From positions 496,001-560,000 of the forward strand of contig JAQOTA010000035.1 of the NCBI GenBank assembly GCA_029532415.1: 64,000 nt of DNA, read 5' to 3'. The notes under the pieces are model-generated. The model had not been told where the DNA came from and ran no database searches. It was given only the letters and a program-made list of their open reading frames with translations. The position numbers and the translations under genes were made by a program. Shown here in pieces: positions 22,980 to 35,653 of this stretch (the first letter of the stretch is position 1; each line of letters begins with the position of its first letter). The stretch comes from Marasmius tenuissimus (taxonomy: Eukaryota; Basidiomycota; Agaricomycetes; Agaricales; Marasmiaceae).

Positions 22980-23464
22980 TGTCATGAAGATGCCACTTTC
23001 CCCTCCACCAGTTGCTCACATGATTATCACATGTTCTTTTCTCACAGTCACTTACTATACATCTTTCTTCTCACCACTCTCTCTCTTAACCCACCATTGT
23101 GCAGCCTTAACCCACATCGCGCAGCCATCCCATTATCTCATACCGACTCAGTCTCTTATTCATCCTTGACTCATACTTACTCATACACAACTCATAGGTA
23201 GCCACTCCAACTCCAGCTCTGACCATAGGATAGGTATATAAGCTAGCTAGTCTTCACCTGGTCCCTCATCTTGACCTCTTGTTGTTGGGACCAGGTGAGT
23301 AGTACAGTCTCCCTCTCTTCCCTCCTCTACAATAGATCTAACTTGTTGTTGGGACCAGTTTCTGCCTTATCTCTGTCTGAGTCGAGCCTGCTGCTCTTCT
23401 CCAAGCTTGCTATCACTGCTCTCTGCCTTTGCTGTCTCTGATAGACGCTCAGCACTTCGTGACA
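22980..23464 (+). repeat. Solo LTR of the Gypsy2 family
   Basis: 485 bp, tgtcatgaag...cttcgtgaca, flanked by a perfect GTCTG duplication (22975-22979, 23465-23469). It carries the TATA-like 'ggtatataagctag' near 23232. It inserted into sequence of unknown origin. Confidence 0.9.
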
Positions 23465-24150
23465 GTCTGCCGAATAAGGGATTTTGTCTCTCCTACCATG
23501 AACAAGGCCAGCTGTTCCAGGAAAAATATGGGTTAGCCTGTGGAAACTGAGGTTCATTTTCAACATCCTTTGGACTGCCTATCATCTATTGTTCAACATC
23601 AGCTATCCCATCTTACATTGAGGCTCCTGTGGGTCCCTGTAGGCATTGAGTACTCTCCTAGGAAACTCAGTTGAGACAGCATCATGGTGAGTGTCTTGTC
23701 TTGAAGGATAGACTAAGACACATACTTTCCATAGCTAAGTTTGAAAAATGAAATTCAAGGAATGACTTCAAGCTGACATATGTTATACTGTATGAAACTG
23801 TATAGAGGTAATGTAACACATAACAATGGGCTCATTCTGTCGCTAAAATAGCATTATATAACACTGAAAAACTGCTCTCTAGTTGTGCTTTGACCTCCAA
23901 ATGTACCATATTTGACCCTAGAGCCCTGGGTACTTGCTATATACAGCAGGTTCCACAGCCTGTTGCTAACACTGGATACAAATGGGGGGCTTAACAGTCA
24001 AAACTCCTGTCACCTCCATACAGCTTGATACAGTATATGTTATATATGTGTCCTGGGACATAGTGTTAGTAAAACAGAACTCATGGAATCTCTATTGGGA
24101 AAAAGAACTCAAGAGTCTAGACATCCAACAGTTGAGTGAGAAGGAGGAGA
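23465..24150. other. Unassigned sequence left of the candidate 6-kb element
   Basis: Continues the sequence interrupted by the solo LTR. No recognisable coding region or repeat to other parts of the window. Confidence 0.35.
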
Positions 24151-27100
24151 TCATGTAAGATCATTATAATGATGCCTTGTTAGACTGGGGGCAGACATTA
24201 TAATGAATAGGTGGGCTTACTGGACCCAATTTCAGCCATTAAAACTGTGGATACCCTTGGCATAGGCCTCCTCCCAGCAGCCCGTTCTATTTCTTGTCCA
24301 TGGACCAAGGGGTGTCACTCGGACAACTTGGTGATATCATGAGGGGGGGAGGGGGGTCCTGAGGGACCTTAACAGGAAAAACAAGAACCCACTGTGGGTG
24401 CTCCAGTGGGTGCCCATGGGTTTTACCAATAGCTCTTGAGCCTGCTGAGTTTGGGAAGTCCATTTCAAGGCTTTTTCAACTTCAGCAGTCCCAGATTTTC
24501 ATAGAGGAAAGATTTTATTTGAATCCTCTCCTTTGAGGACCTCTCATATCCCATTTTGGCAGTTGCTGACAGTCAGTACAAGCTTCTGAAAACCAGGCTC
24601 ACAGTCATTTTTAGGTCTTCAAACCCACTATTGGCACTGTATACACAGTTAACTATTACTTCTAGTCATTTTTGAGACTAACAACAAGGTTTTAACTTTC
24701 TTGAAGGCCCAAACTGGTGCAAAACCATGGTAAAGCCCTTCCTGAAAGATCAGGAGGGGGAGGGGGAGAGGGCCCAGTGGGACCTTAACAGAAAAAAATG
24801 GGATGATATCTGCCAATTTTTTTGGTGACACCCCTTACTATGGATGTAAGGGTCTGTTCATTTTTCACTCAACAAGCACTCCATTGGCAAGCTACAGCCC
24901 CCTCACAACACATTATAACCCCATGTATAAGCCCTACCCAGGATATCTGCATCCAGAGCATTGAGCACCCAAGGCACTGCCACCTGTACCCAGCATCTAA
25001 TGGCCCAATCCTTCGATCAAAGCACTTCCTCTACATTCCCTTCATCTCTAGACCTTGTCCCAGCTTGTCACAACTATCCATCTCCATATTCATGACCATA
25101 GCACTCCGCCATACCCCTTCGAGCAGTATTTCCGCCTTTGTTCCATTCGCATTTGTCCCAGCCATGCTGCACTCCTAAACCACATTGTCCATGTTCAATC
25201 CTCCAATCATTTCTCGCGTATTTCACTATTTCTCTTGGACTTTTATGAACCATATGATACAGTACGACTCCAGTTCAGATCATGACCATGATCCTCACTG
25301 GTATATAAGCTGGTTAACTATGAAGTATGTACTTTAGTTCCTGTCTATTATAAATCTCAAGTCTACAGTTTCAAGCTTTCTATCTGGTGTGTTTCACATC
25401 CAAAGTCTTGTCTCTAACCTCTCTTTCATTGTTTTAGGTCTTTGGTTAAAGCCCTACATCAGTTGCAACTGTCTGCGTACCCCAAAGGACAAACCCCCTG
25501 GAATATCTGTGTTGCTCCTGGTCAGGTTCAACCCAGCAAAACACCTTTGATTGGCTATCTCAGGTGTCCACATTGTGCTGTAGGATGTGTCCATACATTT
25601 GAACCAGTCAGAGGATCTGCTGCGTTTGGGCTAAGGCCATATTCTTCTGTGTTCAACTTTCCCATTTCACTTTCTGGCTTGACATAGAAAAGAGGCCCAT
25701 TACAATGGACCATGCATTGGGGACATTTCTCAGGTCTCTTACTTGATGCCTCACAGGGACAAGGGCAGATATGTATGGGGCTGGGGGGCTCACTGCTTGT
25801 TCCTCCACTGGGCCACAATATTTCTCACCCCTTATAGATCAAAAATTTTCATGGCAGAAAAGGGGGGGGTGCCAAGTAGGCTGTAGCATAATTACTCAAG
25901 TACTTAGGCATGAAATTGCATCAATATTCAGCATAATAGAAGCTCTCATGTCCATGTAATTTGGGTCTTGAGGCTTTCAAAATATTCCAGAGAACATGGC
26001 TGTTATGTACCTCATAGTTTTTTGACAGAAAAAATAAAAACATCCTCATTGCTCAAAGTGCTCTTTCACCCTTTTTGGCCCTAGGCCAGATTCTAGGATG
26101 TCAACCTTTGGGTTCAATGAAGGTACTGTATCAATCTTCGATCATCCCTAGATCCCACTTAGACTTCCTCAATACCTGGTGTGCTAGTATGTTGTGGCAC
26201 TAGTCATATTTGTTGATGCCAATGAGGTGCTAAAGTCTTACAGGTGTTGTAATTCCACAGGTGCTAAAGCTGGTTACTTACCAGCAACATATGCTCACTT
26301 TATATCCTCCCGTTAATGGACGTTGTAAATTAAAGAGCCAAACCAGACACTAAAAGTGCAGGTGCAAATAACACTTCCACTAGTCTGGAGAATGCTAGGG
26401 ATGTGTTGGCTTGACAAAGATTATGCCCTGCTAAAGATAGACAAAACAATAGGGAACTCCATCGGGAATAACTTGGAGACAGGGTGTTTGGTGGGAAATG
26501 AAAAGGCAATATCATGACAATAGACAACACAAAACAAACTTCGACAGATGAACACCTCTCAACAGGCAAAACAGATAGACCTCTTGATGAATCTTATACA
26601 ACAACAACAGACAAAAGACCACTCGACAGGTCAACAAAACAACACAATAGATGAAACAAAGGACAACAACTTAGAATGACTCAAGCAATAAAGCTCTTTT
26701 GGATTTCTCTACAAACACGGTACTTGCAGAAGCCGGGCAATGGTCTATAAGGATACAATACTGCTATATGCTCTAATGCGTGTGGGCAGATGTTCTGAAC
26801 TTTCCTACTGGTATGGGGTAGTACTTGCTGGAGAACCTACATAGATCCTACGTTCTTATATACTCTACAGACTATCTATCATACCAATTATGTATTCTGC
26901 CTGTTTATTCTAGGTTTCTACAAGAATATTGCCCAAAGAGGTAAATTCCTGCCCCATTGACCAATATTTCCTACGATCCTCAGTCCGTTGGGACTATCTT
27001 TTCTTACACTGATGGTTATAGCTCCCCTGTCGAGTATGAGTCAGACCAGCAGAACTATATGTGCAATTCCAAGTTCTCTCATTGGCTCTAACAACTTTCT

Positions 27101-30100
27101 GGCTCAGTCATCCTGGATGTCCGGAAGTAAAGGGTTCTAGGCCCTGGTCTCTTCCAGCGTAGCCTTTCTTTCTCTTGCTCTCTACTCTCATTCCAATCTT
27201 CACAGACAATCACAACTCAATCACCTATATGCCTGTGTTAATATTCTGGGACTGAGCTCCTGACGGTCAATGGCCTGTAGCAAAACTGATTCAAGAGTTC
27301 TACAAAGGTGCGTCATGATGGTCTTATGAGAGTTCCTGAAACTCTAATAGTCTAACATGGTTCTATAGAAATCTACCCTGCTCACCCCAACAGAGTAATG
27401 ACAGGCAATCTCCCATATCATTGACTCTGGTGACTAGCTTTGCTCAGCTCTACTATCATTCTCCTGATGGCTTTACGGCCTTACTCTTTCAACACTTTGT
27501 GCTGTCTCGACACACCTGTCCAGTGGCTGTCTTCTTCTTATCTCAAGCTGATAGCATGCAGGCCTTTCTATATGAACCCACAGCTATTTTCCAGGACACC
27601 TACAATGAGCTCTCTAGGATTACTCCTCTAGTGGAGAAGTATGTGCATGCAATCATGCGGGTCAGATTCCTTAGTATGGTTATGGCTCAAATGCCCAGAT
27701 ATGCAGAAACCTGGTGTAACAATGTCTTCTTGGATGCTGCTCAAGAGCTGGTACTTCCTTTTAATGGACAGCACCACTTCTTTGATATGTTAGACTAGAG
27801 TAGTACAACTCATATTAATTCTTCAGTAAAGTATAGACCTCCGTCGGTCTCATTCTCCTTCATCGATAAGATGACTTGCTTAGCTTTCAACTCCAACAGT
27901 GCAAATTTTACTGTTGGTCCTTAATCTGCTACCACGATCTTGTCATGGATTTGTCTCGCATCTTATCTTGTTTTCAAGCTGTTGTCTTCCCTGGTCATCT
28001 ACCTCGAAGTCTTCTAACTATTCTACATTGATCCATCCTCCTTTTGAAAAGGCTATCATCCTCCCAGCTAAGACACTCCAAGTGTGCTCGCCAATTGGAT
28101 GAGCTCTGCACCAGAAATTGAGAAGCTTATTTCGCTCTCTTCCTCCAGTTTTACATCTTATGTGGTCAAGCCAACCCATTCCTACAGGACACTGTGGCTA
28201 GGCTCGACCCCTTGCAGGATTTTCTATATCTTAGTCCTGAAACCGACGAAACCACCCTCCATGATATCCTCAACACTCAGACCTGTTGGTACTCCCAGTC
28301 CATAGCCGAGATTGGTGTTCTCTCTATTTCGACCGCACTCATCCCTGGTGCTTCTAGAGCCTGGGTCGATGCGGTGTTCAATGTGCTTCCAATCCTTACT
28401 CCTTGTGAAGTAATACCTGTCAAGATGTTCTTCTACAATCCTGCAGAAGCTGTTCGTAGGATGGCCCATACTCCAGCTCCACCTCCATCGGATGCCGATA
28501 GCAGTCCTAACTTCTCTGATCTGGAACTTAGCCCATACAATGCCTCTCTTAACTTTAGTACGGAATTCTTCTAACAGTTACCATTGTATACTAAAGGTCT
28601 TCTTAGTTTACCCATCAGTAGTGCCAGCTAGCCTCTTAGAAGAGGAATATTCTCGCTCCGTAGACATATATCACTCCTTGTATCTTTGCTAGTCAACCTA
28701 CGTTGAAACCATTATCTTTCTCTGCAAGCCCGTTGACATGGCCTAATTGTGCCAGAAGCCATGTCTACATGGTTAGTTGAGTACTCCACCGAGCTCTCTT
28801 AGTCGAGTGGTATTGCCGCTGGCACAATACTAAGTATAATAGACACTTAGATTGAGTCCTGTTGGTGTTGTTTTGCACTTAATAACATGAAAGCTCATTG
28901 TTTTTACTGCTATTCCATTTTTAAGTGCAATACCGTGACAGTTGTGCCACCCTTAGTTCTTGTTACAGTTGAGTCTGGAATGTCTTGACAAAGTCCATAT
29001 CTATAAACGGCATGGAAATACAGCCTAATGAAAAAATGAGACACTGGTACACCAAAATCACCAAAGCTGAAGCAAATGCCAGTGCGACTTAGACCTAGCT
29101 TCCATGCCTAGTAATGAGCAGCAACCAACCCACAACCAAAAGTTCAAAACAGTATCCAGGAAGTAGTCAGTATTAATAGTACTATCCTGGCTTCTTGTCC
29201 TCTTTACATATGGCCTCCGACTACCTTTTTCTGTGGGATTCCATATGTCAGACCAAGTCTGATGGAGAAACTCAAACTTATTCTGCTGAAAATCTGCCAG
29301 TGAGTGGGACTGCATGTATGTGAGTGTATTAAATCTTCCTACACTGTTAATACAGCTATAGTTGAATAAGCCGGCCAAAAGTAGAGGCTACAGAAGCACC
29401 TTTTTTGATGTGGCGGCAACTACTGGTGGACATTCACCACAAGAAATCCTCTGTCTCATTCACAATGTAATTTATATTGGACTCTAGGAATGATAGGAGG
29501 AGTGATAAAGATCAGTTGATGACCAGGGAGGGAGTGAAGATCTGCTACAAAAGAAAGGCAATACAAGATTATATCCTATATATCAAAAAGAAGGGGAGGA
29601 CCTGAAAGGGTGAAATGGCCTGAAAGTAAATATGCAGTATGAAGAGGTGGATAGTCAATGACTTGGAGACACACTATATTAGCAAGCCTGCTGAGGATTG
29701 CCTGTAGTGTAAGGGATACCATGTGATTGTAATTGAAGCGGGCGAAAACATTGAACAGGCATTTTCCTAATCCTGGGCCAGAGAATTCAAGATTAAAAAG
29801 TCCACACTCTCAGCACATGTGCCTTTCTCAAGGCCAAGAATCCATTACAGTTGTGGCTGGGAGATTCATTTTTTAGCCTTAATAATCAGCTTTGCCAGGC
29901 AGGAGATTTATGATGACAAAACATGTATGCCTATGGTAGCACACAAATACCTTCAAGGGGCTGTTGTTAGTTATATGTATTGTGTGTCATGGACATGAGC
30001 TCTTCCTCAAGGATTTGTCTCTAGTTCTCCACAAGAAACACTGTTTTTTTTTCCCCCGCTGCACAGAGCCCAAGAAACCCAGGGGCAAAAAAGGACAACC

Positions 30101-30222
30101 TTTATTATGGCATTGAAATGTCAGATTGGGCAGGTAATTCACACCTTATAATTGTCCTATAAGCCCCGCCAATCATTATAATGATGGCCCCCAATCCATC
30201 AAGGATCATGATCCTACATGGT
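24151..30222. mobile_element. Candidate 6.1-kb DNA transposon with imperfect terminal inverted repeats
   Basis: The left end (24151-24225) and the reverse complement of the right end (30145-30222) align. Both read catgta(a/g)gatcat, then tgggggc, cattataatga, gggctta and ggac in the same order with similar spacing, roughly 70-75% identity by eye. No target-site duplication was found. Subterminal repeats are visible at the left: 'gggaccttaaca' with a G-rich run occurs at 24363 and 24777. The interior encodes decayed, unrecognised proteins on the plus strand (26940-28577). I see no known transposase motif, so the superfamily is open. Confidence 0.4.
26940..28577 (+). pseudogene. Unrecognised protein gene remnant inside the candidate transposon
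   Basis: Several plus-strand pieces look protein-coding. One near 26990-27090 reads TIFSYTDGYSSPVEYESDQQ. One at 27421-27798 contains HSPDGFTALLFQHFVLSRH and FQDTYNELSRITPLVEKYV. A third, about 27915-28577, contains GHLPRSLLTILH, ILCGQANPFLQDTVARLD, YLSPETDETTLHDIL and SRAWVDAVFNVLPIL, ending NASLNFSTEFF. Stops and frame changes separate them; some may be introns. Composition is hydrophobic-aromatic, followed by an acidic/proline tail (PAPPPSDADSSPNFSDLEL). I do not recognise the family. Confidence 0.4.
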
Positions 30223-30939
30223 CTGTTGTGAGAAGCAGTGAAGGGAGGTACTGACCTATTTAACTCAATTTGTATGGGCTGTGACCCGTGACCATTTCAT
30301 ACGAATATAGGAATTCATTTGACCACCGAGTGTTACGAATCTACCCACTATTCTTCACGTTTCCAGTCCCTTGGTCAACATCCCTTTGTTTCCACTTCTT
30401 TTCACACAGATACATGTCCCAGCATCACTTTATGATTCCCATTTCATTCTATGATGTTCCATATCATTCTTTCCTTGATACATTGCTACCTGTGTTCTCC
30501 ACTGATGTGTACATGGTCCCCTTTGATCAGATCCATAGATACATCATTTATCCCTTTCCAGTTCATTCCCATGATCAGTATACAGCTTAGGACTGTCATA
30601 TATACTCATGGTCACTTTTAGATAGTTCCCCAGCTTGTCCATTTCGTCCATACCGCTTGCCTAGCTTGTGCTATGTTGAGGGTGTACTTGCTCAATAACT
30701 ATCTCTTTCACCCTTGATCCCTAGTCCCAGATTGGATGGCCTGAGAGGTTCCCAGTCACAGAGGCCGTTCATGACACCGAGTGACCTGTGACCAGTTGGT
30801 GAAATTCTAATGAGCCCTCGAGCACCATCCTATTGGAGGGAATCTCCCATACAACTCTACATGCTAAGGAGTACTGATGAGTTCAATTTTAAGGCAATTT
30901 GGTCAGGTGCCACTGCAGTAACAGTGAACGGCCAGTGGG
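30223..30939. other. Unassigned sequence between the candidate transposon and copia copy 2
   Basis: A 100-codon plus-strand open frame (30288-30590) is rich in Phe, His and Tyr without a recognised motif. 'tactgacctattt' followed by a tcaat and paired GTGACC/GGTCAC words at 30249-30295 also occurs at 56182-56230, pointing to a shared old repeat. Confidence 0.35.
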
Positions 30940-31103
30940 CTTATATGCATGAATATACAATAGAGTTACCATATAGAGACGACAATAGAAATTGTACATA
31001 TGAGCATAGTGAACAATGAAGAATAGAACAATAGTGAATGCATTGTCCCGCATAATACAATGGCAGGAAGTATGAACTGGAACTTCGGATATACTGGGAT
31101 CTA

Positions 31104-31589
31104 TGTCATGAAGATGCCACTTTTCCCTCCACCATTGGTTCACATGATTATCACATGTTCTTTTCTCACAGTCACTTACTATACATCTTTCTTTCTCACA
31201 ATTCCCTTTCTTAACCCACCACCGCGCAGCTTTAACCCGCATCGTGCAGCCATCCCATTATCTCATACCAACTCATTTCTTATTCATCCCTGACTCATAT
31301 GTTACTCATACACAACTCATAGGTAGCCACTCCAACTCCAGCTCTGACCATAGGATAGATATATAAGCTAGCTAGTCTTCACCTGGTCCCTCATCTTGAC
31401 CTCTTGTTGTTGGGACCAGGTGAGTAGTACAGTCTCCCTCTCTTCCCTCCTCTACAATAGATCTAACTTGTTGTTGGGACCAGTTTCTGCCTTATCTCTG
31501 TCTGAGTCGAGCCCGCTGCTCCTCTCCAAGCCTGCTACCACCGCTCTCTGCCTCTGCCATCTCTGATAGATGCTCAGCACTTCGTGACA
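31104..31589 (+). repeat. Solo LTR of the Gypsy2 family in the copia copy 2 LTR
   Basis: 486 bp, tgtcatgaag...cttcgtgaca, with perfect ATCTA duplication (31099-31103, 31590-31594). Excision restores the copia LTR sequence gggatctaattatag. It carries the TATA-like 'gatatataagctag' near 31360. Confidence 0.92.
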
Positions 31590-31616
31590 ATCTAATTATA
31601 GTCCATGGATTCAGCA

Positions 31617-33008
31617 CACCCCCTCGCTAAGTGTAGCTGAAAAGCACATCTGAGTGAATCAAGTGGACAAATAGAATTCAAGTCCAAGGTGATCTCTGAA
31701 CCGTGAGAACTTCTCATGTCCGAGATTCTTCGTAAACATGTCTTTATAGACTCCTTCAATGAAGAACAGCTCGACTTCAACACACGATCGAATATAATGA
31801 TATTAAATATCGATGTGCTTGGTTCGGTGTTCTTGAACCGGATTAGATGCACTGAGGATAGAGCCTTGATTATCACTGCAGATTGGAATAGGACCCAAGT
31901 CAATTCCAAGTTCAGAGAGTAGCGATCTTATCCAGGAAGCTTGACAACTGCAATCCGACAGTGCCATATACTTAGCCTCAGTGGAAGAAAGAGCTACAGT
32001 CTTCTGGGCATGTGATTGCCACAGGAAGATGCTGCCTGCTAACTTGAAGAAGTATCCAGTGATTGAACGGTGTTTGATGGGATCAGCAGCCCAATCCAAG
32101 TCTGTGAACGCAAGAAGACCTCCATCCGAGTCACCATCGTAGACAAGTGAATAATCTGATGTGCCAGCAAGATAGCGGCAGATATACAGAGCTTTATTGA
32201 GGTGTTCCTTTGTTGGATTAGAAGAGAACTGGGAAAGCTTTGTAACTGCATAGGCAATATCAGGACGTGTGCCCAGCATAATGTACAGAAGCGACCCAAT
32301 CACATACTGGAACTTGGAGCAAATGGCAGGATTGACTGGACCATCATTGGGAGTTGGCACATAGCCAGCAGGTAAGGGCGTAGGAGCACCTTTTGCATTC
32401 TGCATCCCAAAATGCTCAAGGACCTTCTTCAGATAATCCTTCTGGTCAATCATGATATTATTGCCTTTGTGACGAATGCTCATGCGAGAAACTCACTAGC
32501 ATCGCCCATATCGCGGCATTCCCATGAGCCATGAATTTGGCTTTCTTCTTGTCAACAAAAGCTTTGTTAGAACCCATAAAGAGTGCATCATCAACATATA
32601 TGATTGCATACACAACTTCACCACTCTTTGGATCTTTGCAGATGAAGAGTCCAGCATCAGAAGTTAGGCGTTTGAAGCCCAGTACTTCCATGGACGAGCC
32701 AGGGGTTTGCCACCACTCAAGGGCAGCTTGCTTTAGTCCATATAATGCACGACGCAGGTGTAGAACCTTACATTCTTGGCCCTTGACTTTGATTCCTTCA
32801 GGTTGTTCCGTGTAAATCTCCTCAACAAGATTGCCGTAAAGAAAGGCGTTCTTAACATCAACAGAGGTGATGTACCAGTTCTTGAGAGTTGCAAGAGCGA
32901 GCATCATACGAACAGTCTTATAACGAACAACTGGTGAGAAGATTTCATCAAAATTGACACCTTCGACCTGAGAGAAACCCTTGGCAACAAGTCGAGCTTT
33001 CTTGTGAC
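31617..33008 (-). pseudogene. Copia pol: RT and RNase H (copy 2)
   Basis: Read downward: MMLALATLKNWYITSVDVKN, YGLKQAALEWWQT and AIIYVDDALFMG (YVDD at 32587-32598). A frameshift follows near 32510, where the DNA still carries the CpGs lost in the other copies (gcgatatgggcgatg). Then GSLLYIMLGTRPDIAY, SSTEAKYMALSDC and SDNQGSILSAS. The C-terminal part near 31700-31800 has a deletion and frame change. Confidence 0.85.
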
Positions 33009-33531
33009 TGTTACGATTTACCTCTATTTCTCACCAACAAGCGCCCATACAAACACCTCTCTCTACCCAACTCACCTCTCCCTTACCACCTTTCCCACTC
33101 ATTTAAATATCTCTATAAACGACTCCATAGAGTAAGTGGAGCTATGCATCCAGACCACAGCTCCAGACCACACCAAGCAGACATCTCCACATGCCACTCT
33201 GAGTCATAATATACGAACAGCTGCAACGACTCACACAACATTTGCAGCCACTCCCACAACGACTCAGTCCAACTACAAACAACTCACACGCCTACGACTC
33301 AGCACGACTCAGAGCGACTCTGGACCTAGACAGATTCCAGTATATAAGCCCAATGTACATACAACCTTTCCTCAGCTTAACAACTTGGTTAATACACCAG
33401 TGAAAGCCCACCTTGACCTTTGACCTTTGACACTTGACCTTTGACCCTTGACCCTTGACTCTCGACCTTCGAACCTCGCCCTTGCTTAAAGGAGTGACTT
33501 GAGAGGACACTAGTCATGCCCTACCATATCA
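33009..33531 (+). repeat. Gypsy1 5' LTR (523 bp)
   Basis: Contains TATATAAG at 33341-33348, a likely promoter TATA box. A heptad array of TTGACCT-like units lies near its 3' end (about 33413-33470). The partner LTR at 45688 has the same length and features. Confidence 0.92.
33341..33348 (+). promoter_or_regulatory. TATA box of the Gypsy1 LTR promoter
   Basis: TATATAAG in the middle of the LTR, followed by cccaatgtaca. The same element is at 46020-46027 in the 3' LTR. Confidence 0.6.
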
Positions 33532-33535
33532 CTTT

Positions 33536-35653
33536 GTTAAGCTCTCCTACTCTCACCTCACTCATACCAAGATCACCACCCTGGCCAACCTATCCTTTGA
33601 ATACCACTGCAACTTTGACCTGAATACCAACACCTACTCTGACGAACCATCCAGCATCAAAAACTACCACATCAAGGAGCAAATCCAAGAAGACCCCCGC
33701 TTCTTCCATCTCAAGTGGGTAGCCTCCCATAGACTCGTCTGCGTTGTCAACAACAACGAGTGCAGAGTCCAAACACAGTACCACCACCTTGATATCACAT
33801 TTCTCAGAACTGACAGGACCTTTATTATCAATCAACTCATTACCATCGCCCTGAACCAGTGGGTCTTTGAACCAGAACAAGTATTCCCATGAACCCTCAG
33901 CAGAGACGACTTTGTACTTCCCCCACCTGCAGAACTCTTTGGATTCCCCTTGTACCCCACTATCTCCGTCTACGAGTTCCCTCGACAACCCCCACAAGAG
34001 CCCACACCAGCACCCCCGTCTCCAATCTACATTGCTGATTCACCAATCTACGTTCCTAGCTCACCGATCCTTTCCCCCATCTCCACCCCAGGCTCCACCA
34101 CCACAACCCTAGACCACTAGAAACCCAATGTATTTGCCCACCATTTTGCACAGCACTTCCTCCGAACCTATCCCGGTAGACTTTCCATGGAGGATCATAC
34201 TACGAGGATCAACATATTTCATCTGCATCAATGGATACTACGCAGAAGCACTTTGGGAACGCAACCAACAAACAGGAGAATTTGGGTGGAGCTATCGCGC
34301 ATAAAACAACCGACGTATATTGCCACCTGAAAACATTCTTTCCTCTACTGACTTATCCAAACCCCTTCCTGAAAGCCAATCCAATCCCAGCCCACAACGA
34401 AGACCAAAAAGACACCGACAACCCAGCTGGAAGCTTCACCAACCCTAACATGTCTGCCACTGTTACCAAGATCAAAACTGAAGTGAAAGAAGGGAAGAAG
34501 CCGGTGGGTATCCCTCCTCGAGGCAGAACCCCCCGCCCAGACAGCCCAGACAAAAGCGACCCTGAAACAGATCCCCCTCCACCCAACGACCCTGGGGATG
34601 ACAAAAGCAGCTATGATAGCTTCAGATCTACTACAACTCACAACTCGAGGGTTCTCCGAGCTCAAAGAGCGAGGAATCAAACCCAAACACTTCATGGGTG
34701 ATCGCAACAAAACAGACCACTTCTGCTATGACTTTGGAAGATACCTACACTTCAAAAATAGGTTCTACCCTAAAGAATCTGAACTGGTTGACCTTTTCCT
34801 GTCCCTGATTGACCACCCCTGGGCAGACGCCCACAGCCTTGAACTAGAAGATGACCACTGGGACGACGACATTCCCCAGAATAAAAAACAGTGCACAACC
34901 TTTGTAGACATCCGCCATCGATTCAAGCAGGACTTTGGCGTGCAAGGAAGAAAGGGAAGGTCACAGGTGGTACTAGAGGAGATATCCATGTCCGGGAATT
35001 TAGCAAAGCTGGAAAACTACATTGCTGCCTTTGAGCTTGCTGCCCCCTTCACTGGATACAACGGTGAAGCACTTCTCCGATTCTTCAAGGCGGGGATGAA
35101 CCCTGGCCTATGCCGGGCAGTCGAAGGAATGGAACCCGAACCTGAGAGACTACAAAAGTTCATCAAAGCGGCAATCCACAAGCAGAACCGCTTTGAACAG
35201 CAGCAGGCAGAATCCAAACTATGGAGGAAGCCGAGAGCCACCCCCATAGTCAATGTTCGAGCAGTGCCACTTGCCCCTGCCCCCCAACAGACCACCCCAT
35301 CCCAAAACCCATTCAATGGTACCCCGGTAGGAAAACTTACCCCTGAGGAAAGGGAACGATGCATCAGGGAGGGACGTTGCTTCAGATGCCGGCAACAGGG
35401 CCACAACACACCACAGTGCCCCTCAAACACGGTACCTACAACACAGCCCCAGGTAGCAACCAACAACCCCTTCCGTCGTAACCAGGCTCCTGCTGTACAG
35501 GCCACCATAGCTCCCACTCCATCCACCTCCACAAACCTGTCTCCCCCTGCCCCTGCTGATGACCCTGTCACTTCCGTTACCCATATGACCAGCCAACTTT
35601 CCCCAGAACAATCCACTGCCTTCTTTTCTCAATTTTCGAAAACAGATTTTTGA
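33536..35653 (+). pseudogene. Gypsy1 gag, interrupted
   Basis: A 5' open stretch from about 33550 encodes THTKITTLANLSFEYHCNF...HHLDITFLRTDRTFIINQ. A TGA at about 33890 ends it, and coding resumes as PPPAELFGFPLYPTI. After a frame change, 34598-35653 encodes the capsid-like region (FDIRHRFKQDFG-type retrotransposon gag: FVDIRHRFKQDFGVQ, LENYIAAFELAAPFTGYN, RFFKAGMNPGLCRAV). The zinc knuckle CFRCRQQGHNTPQC is at 35378-35419. The C-terminal tail is Pro/Thr-rich. The product would package RNA in virus-like particles. Confidence 0.8.

Larger units (their letters stand above)
30940..33008 (-). mobile_element. Ty1/copia copy 2, 3' part (split by Gypsy1)
   Basis: Truncated 3' LTR (30940-31103 plus 31595-31616) followed by RNase H and RT on the minus strand. 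The element continues at 46211 after the Gypsy1 insertion. The outer edge of the LTR is lost: the tgatgag end is absent and the sequence starts at 'ttatatgcatg'. Confidence 0.9.

Noticed and set aside
30250..30800. Pair of GTGACC-containing sites as inverted ends of a 0.5-kb element
   Set aside because: The similarity is in direct rather than inverted orientation and too short to define an element.
33590..33997. 135-codon minus-strand frame, Val-rich
   Set aside because: Antisense of the Gypsy1 gag leader, which reads sensibly on the plus strand.
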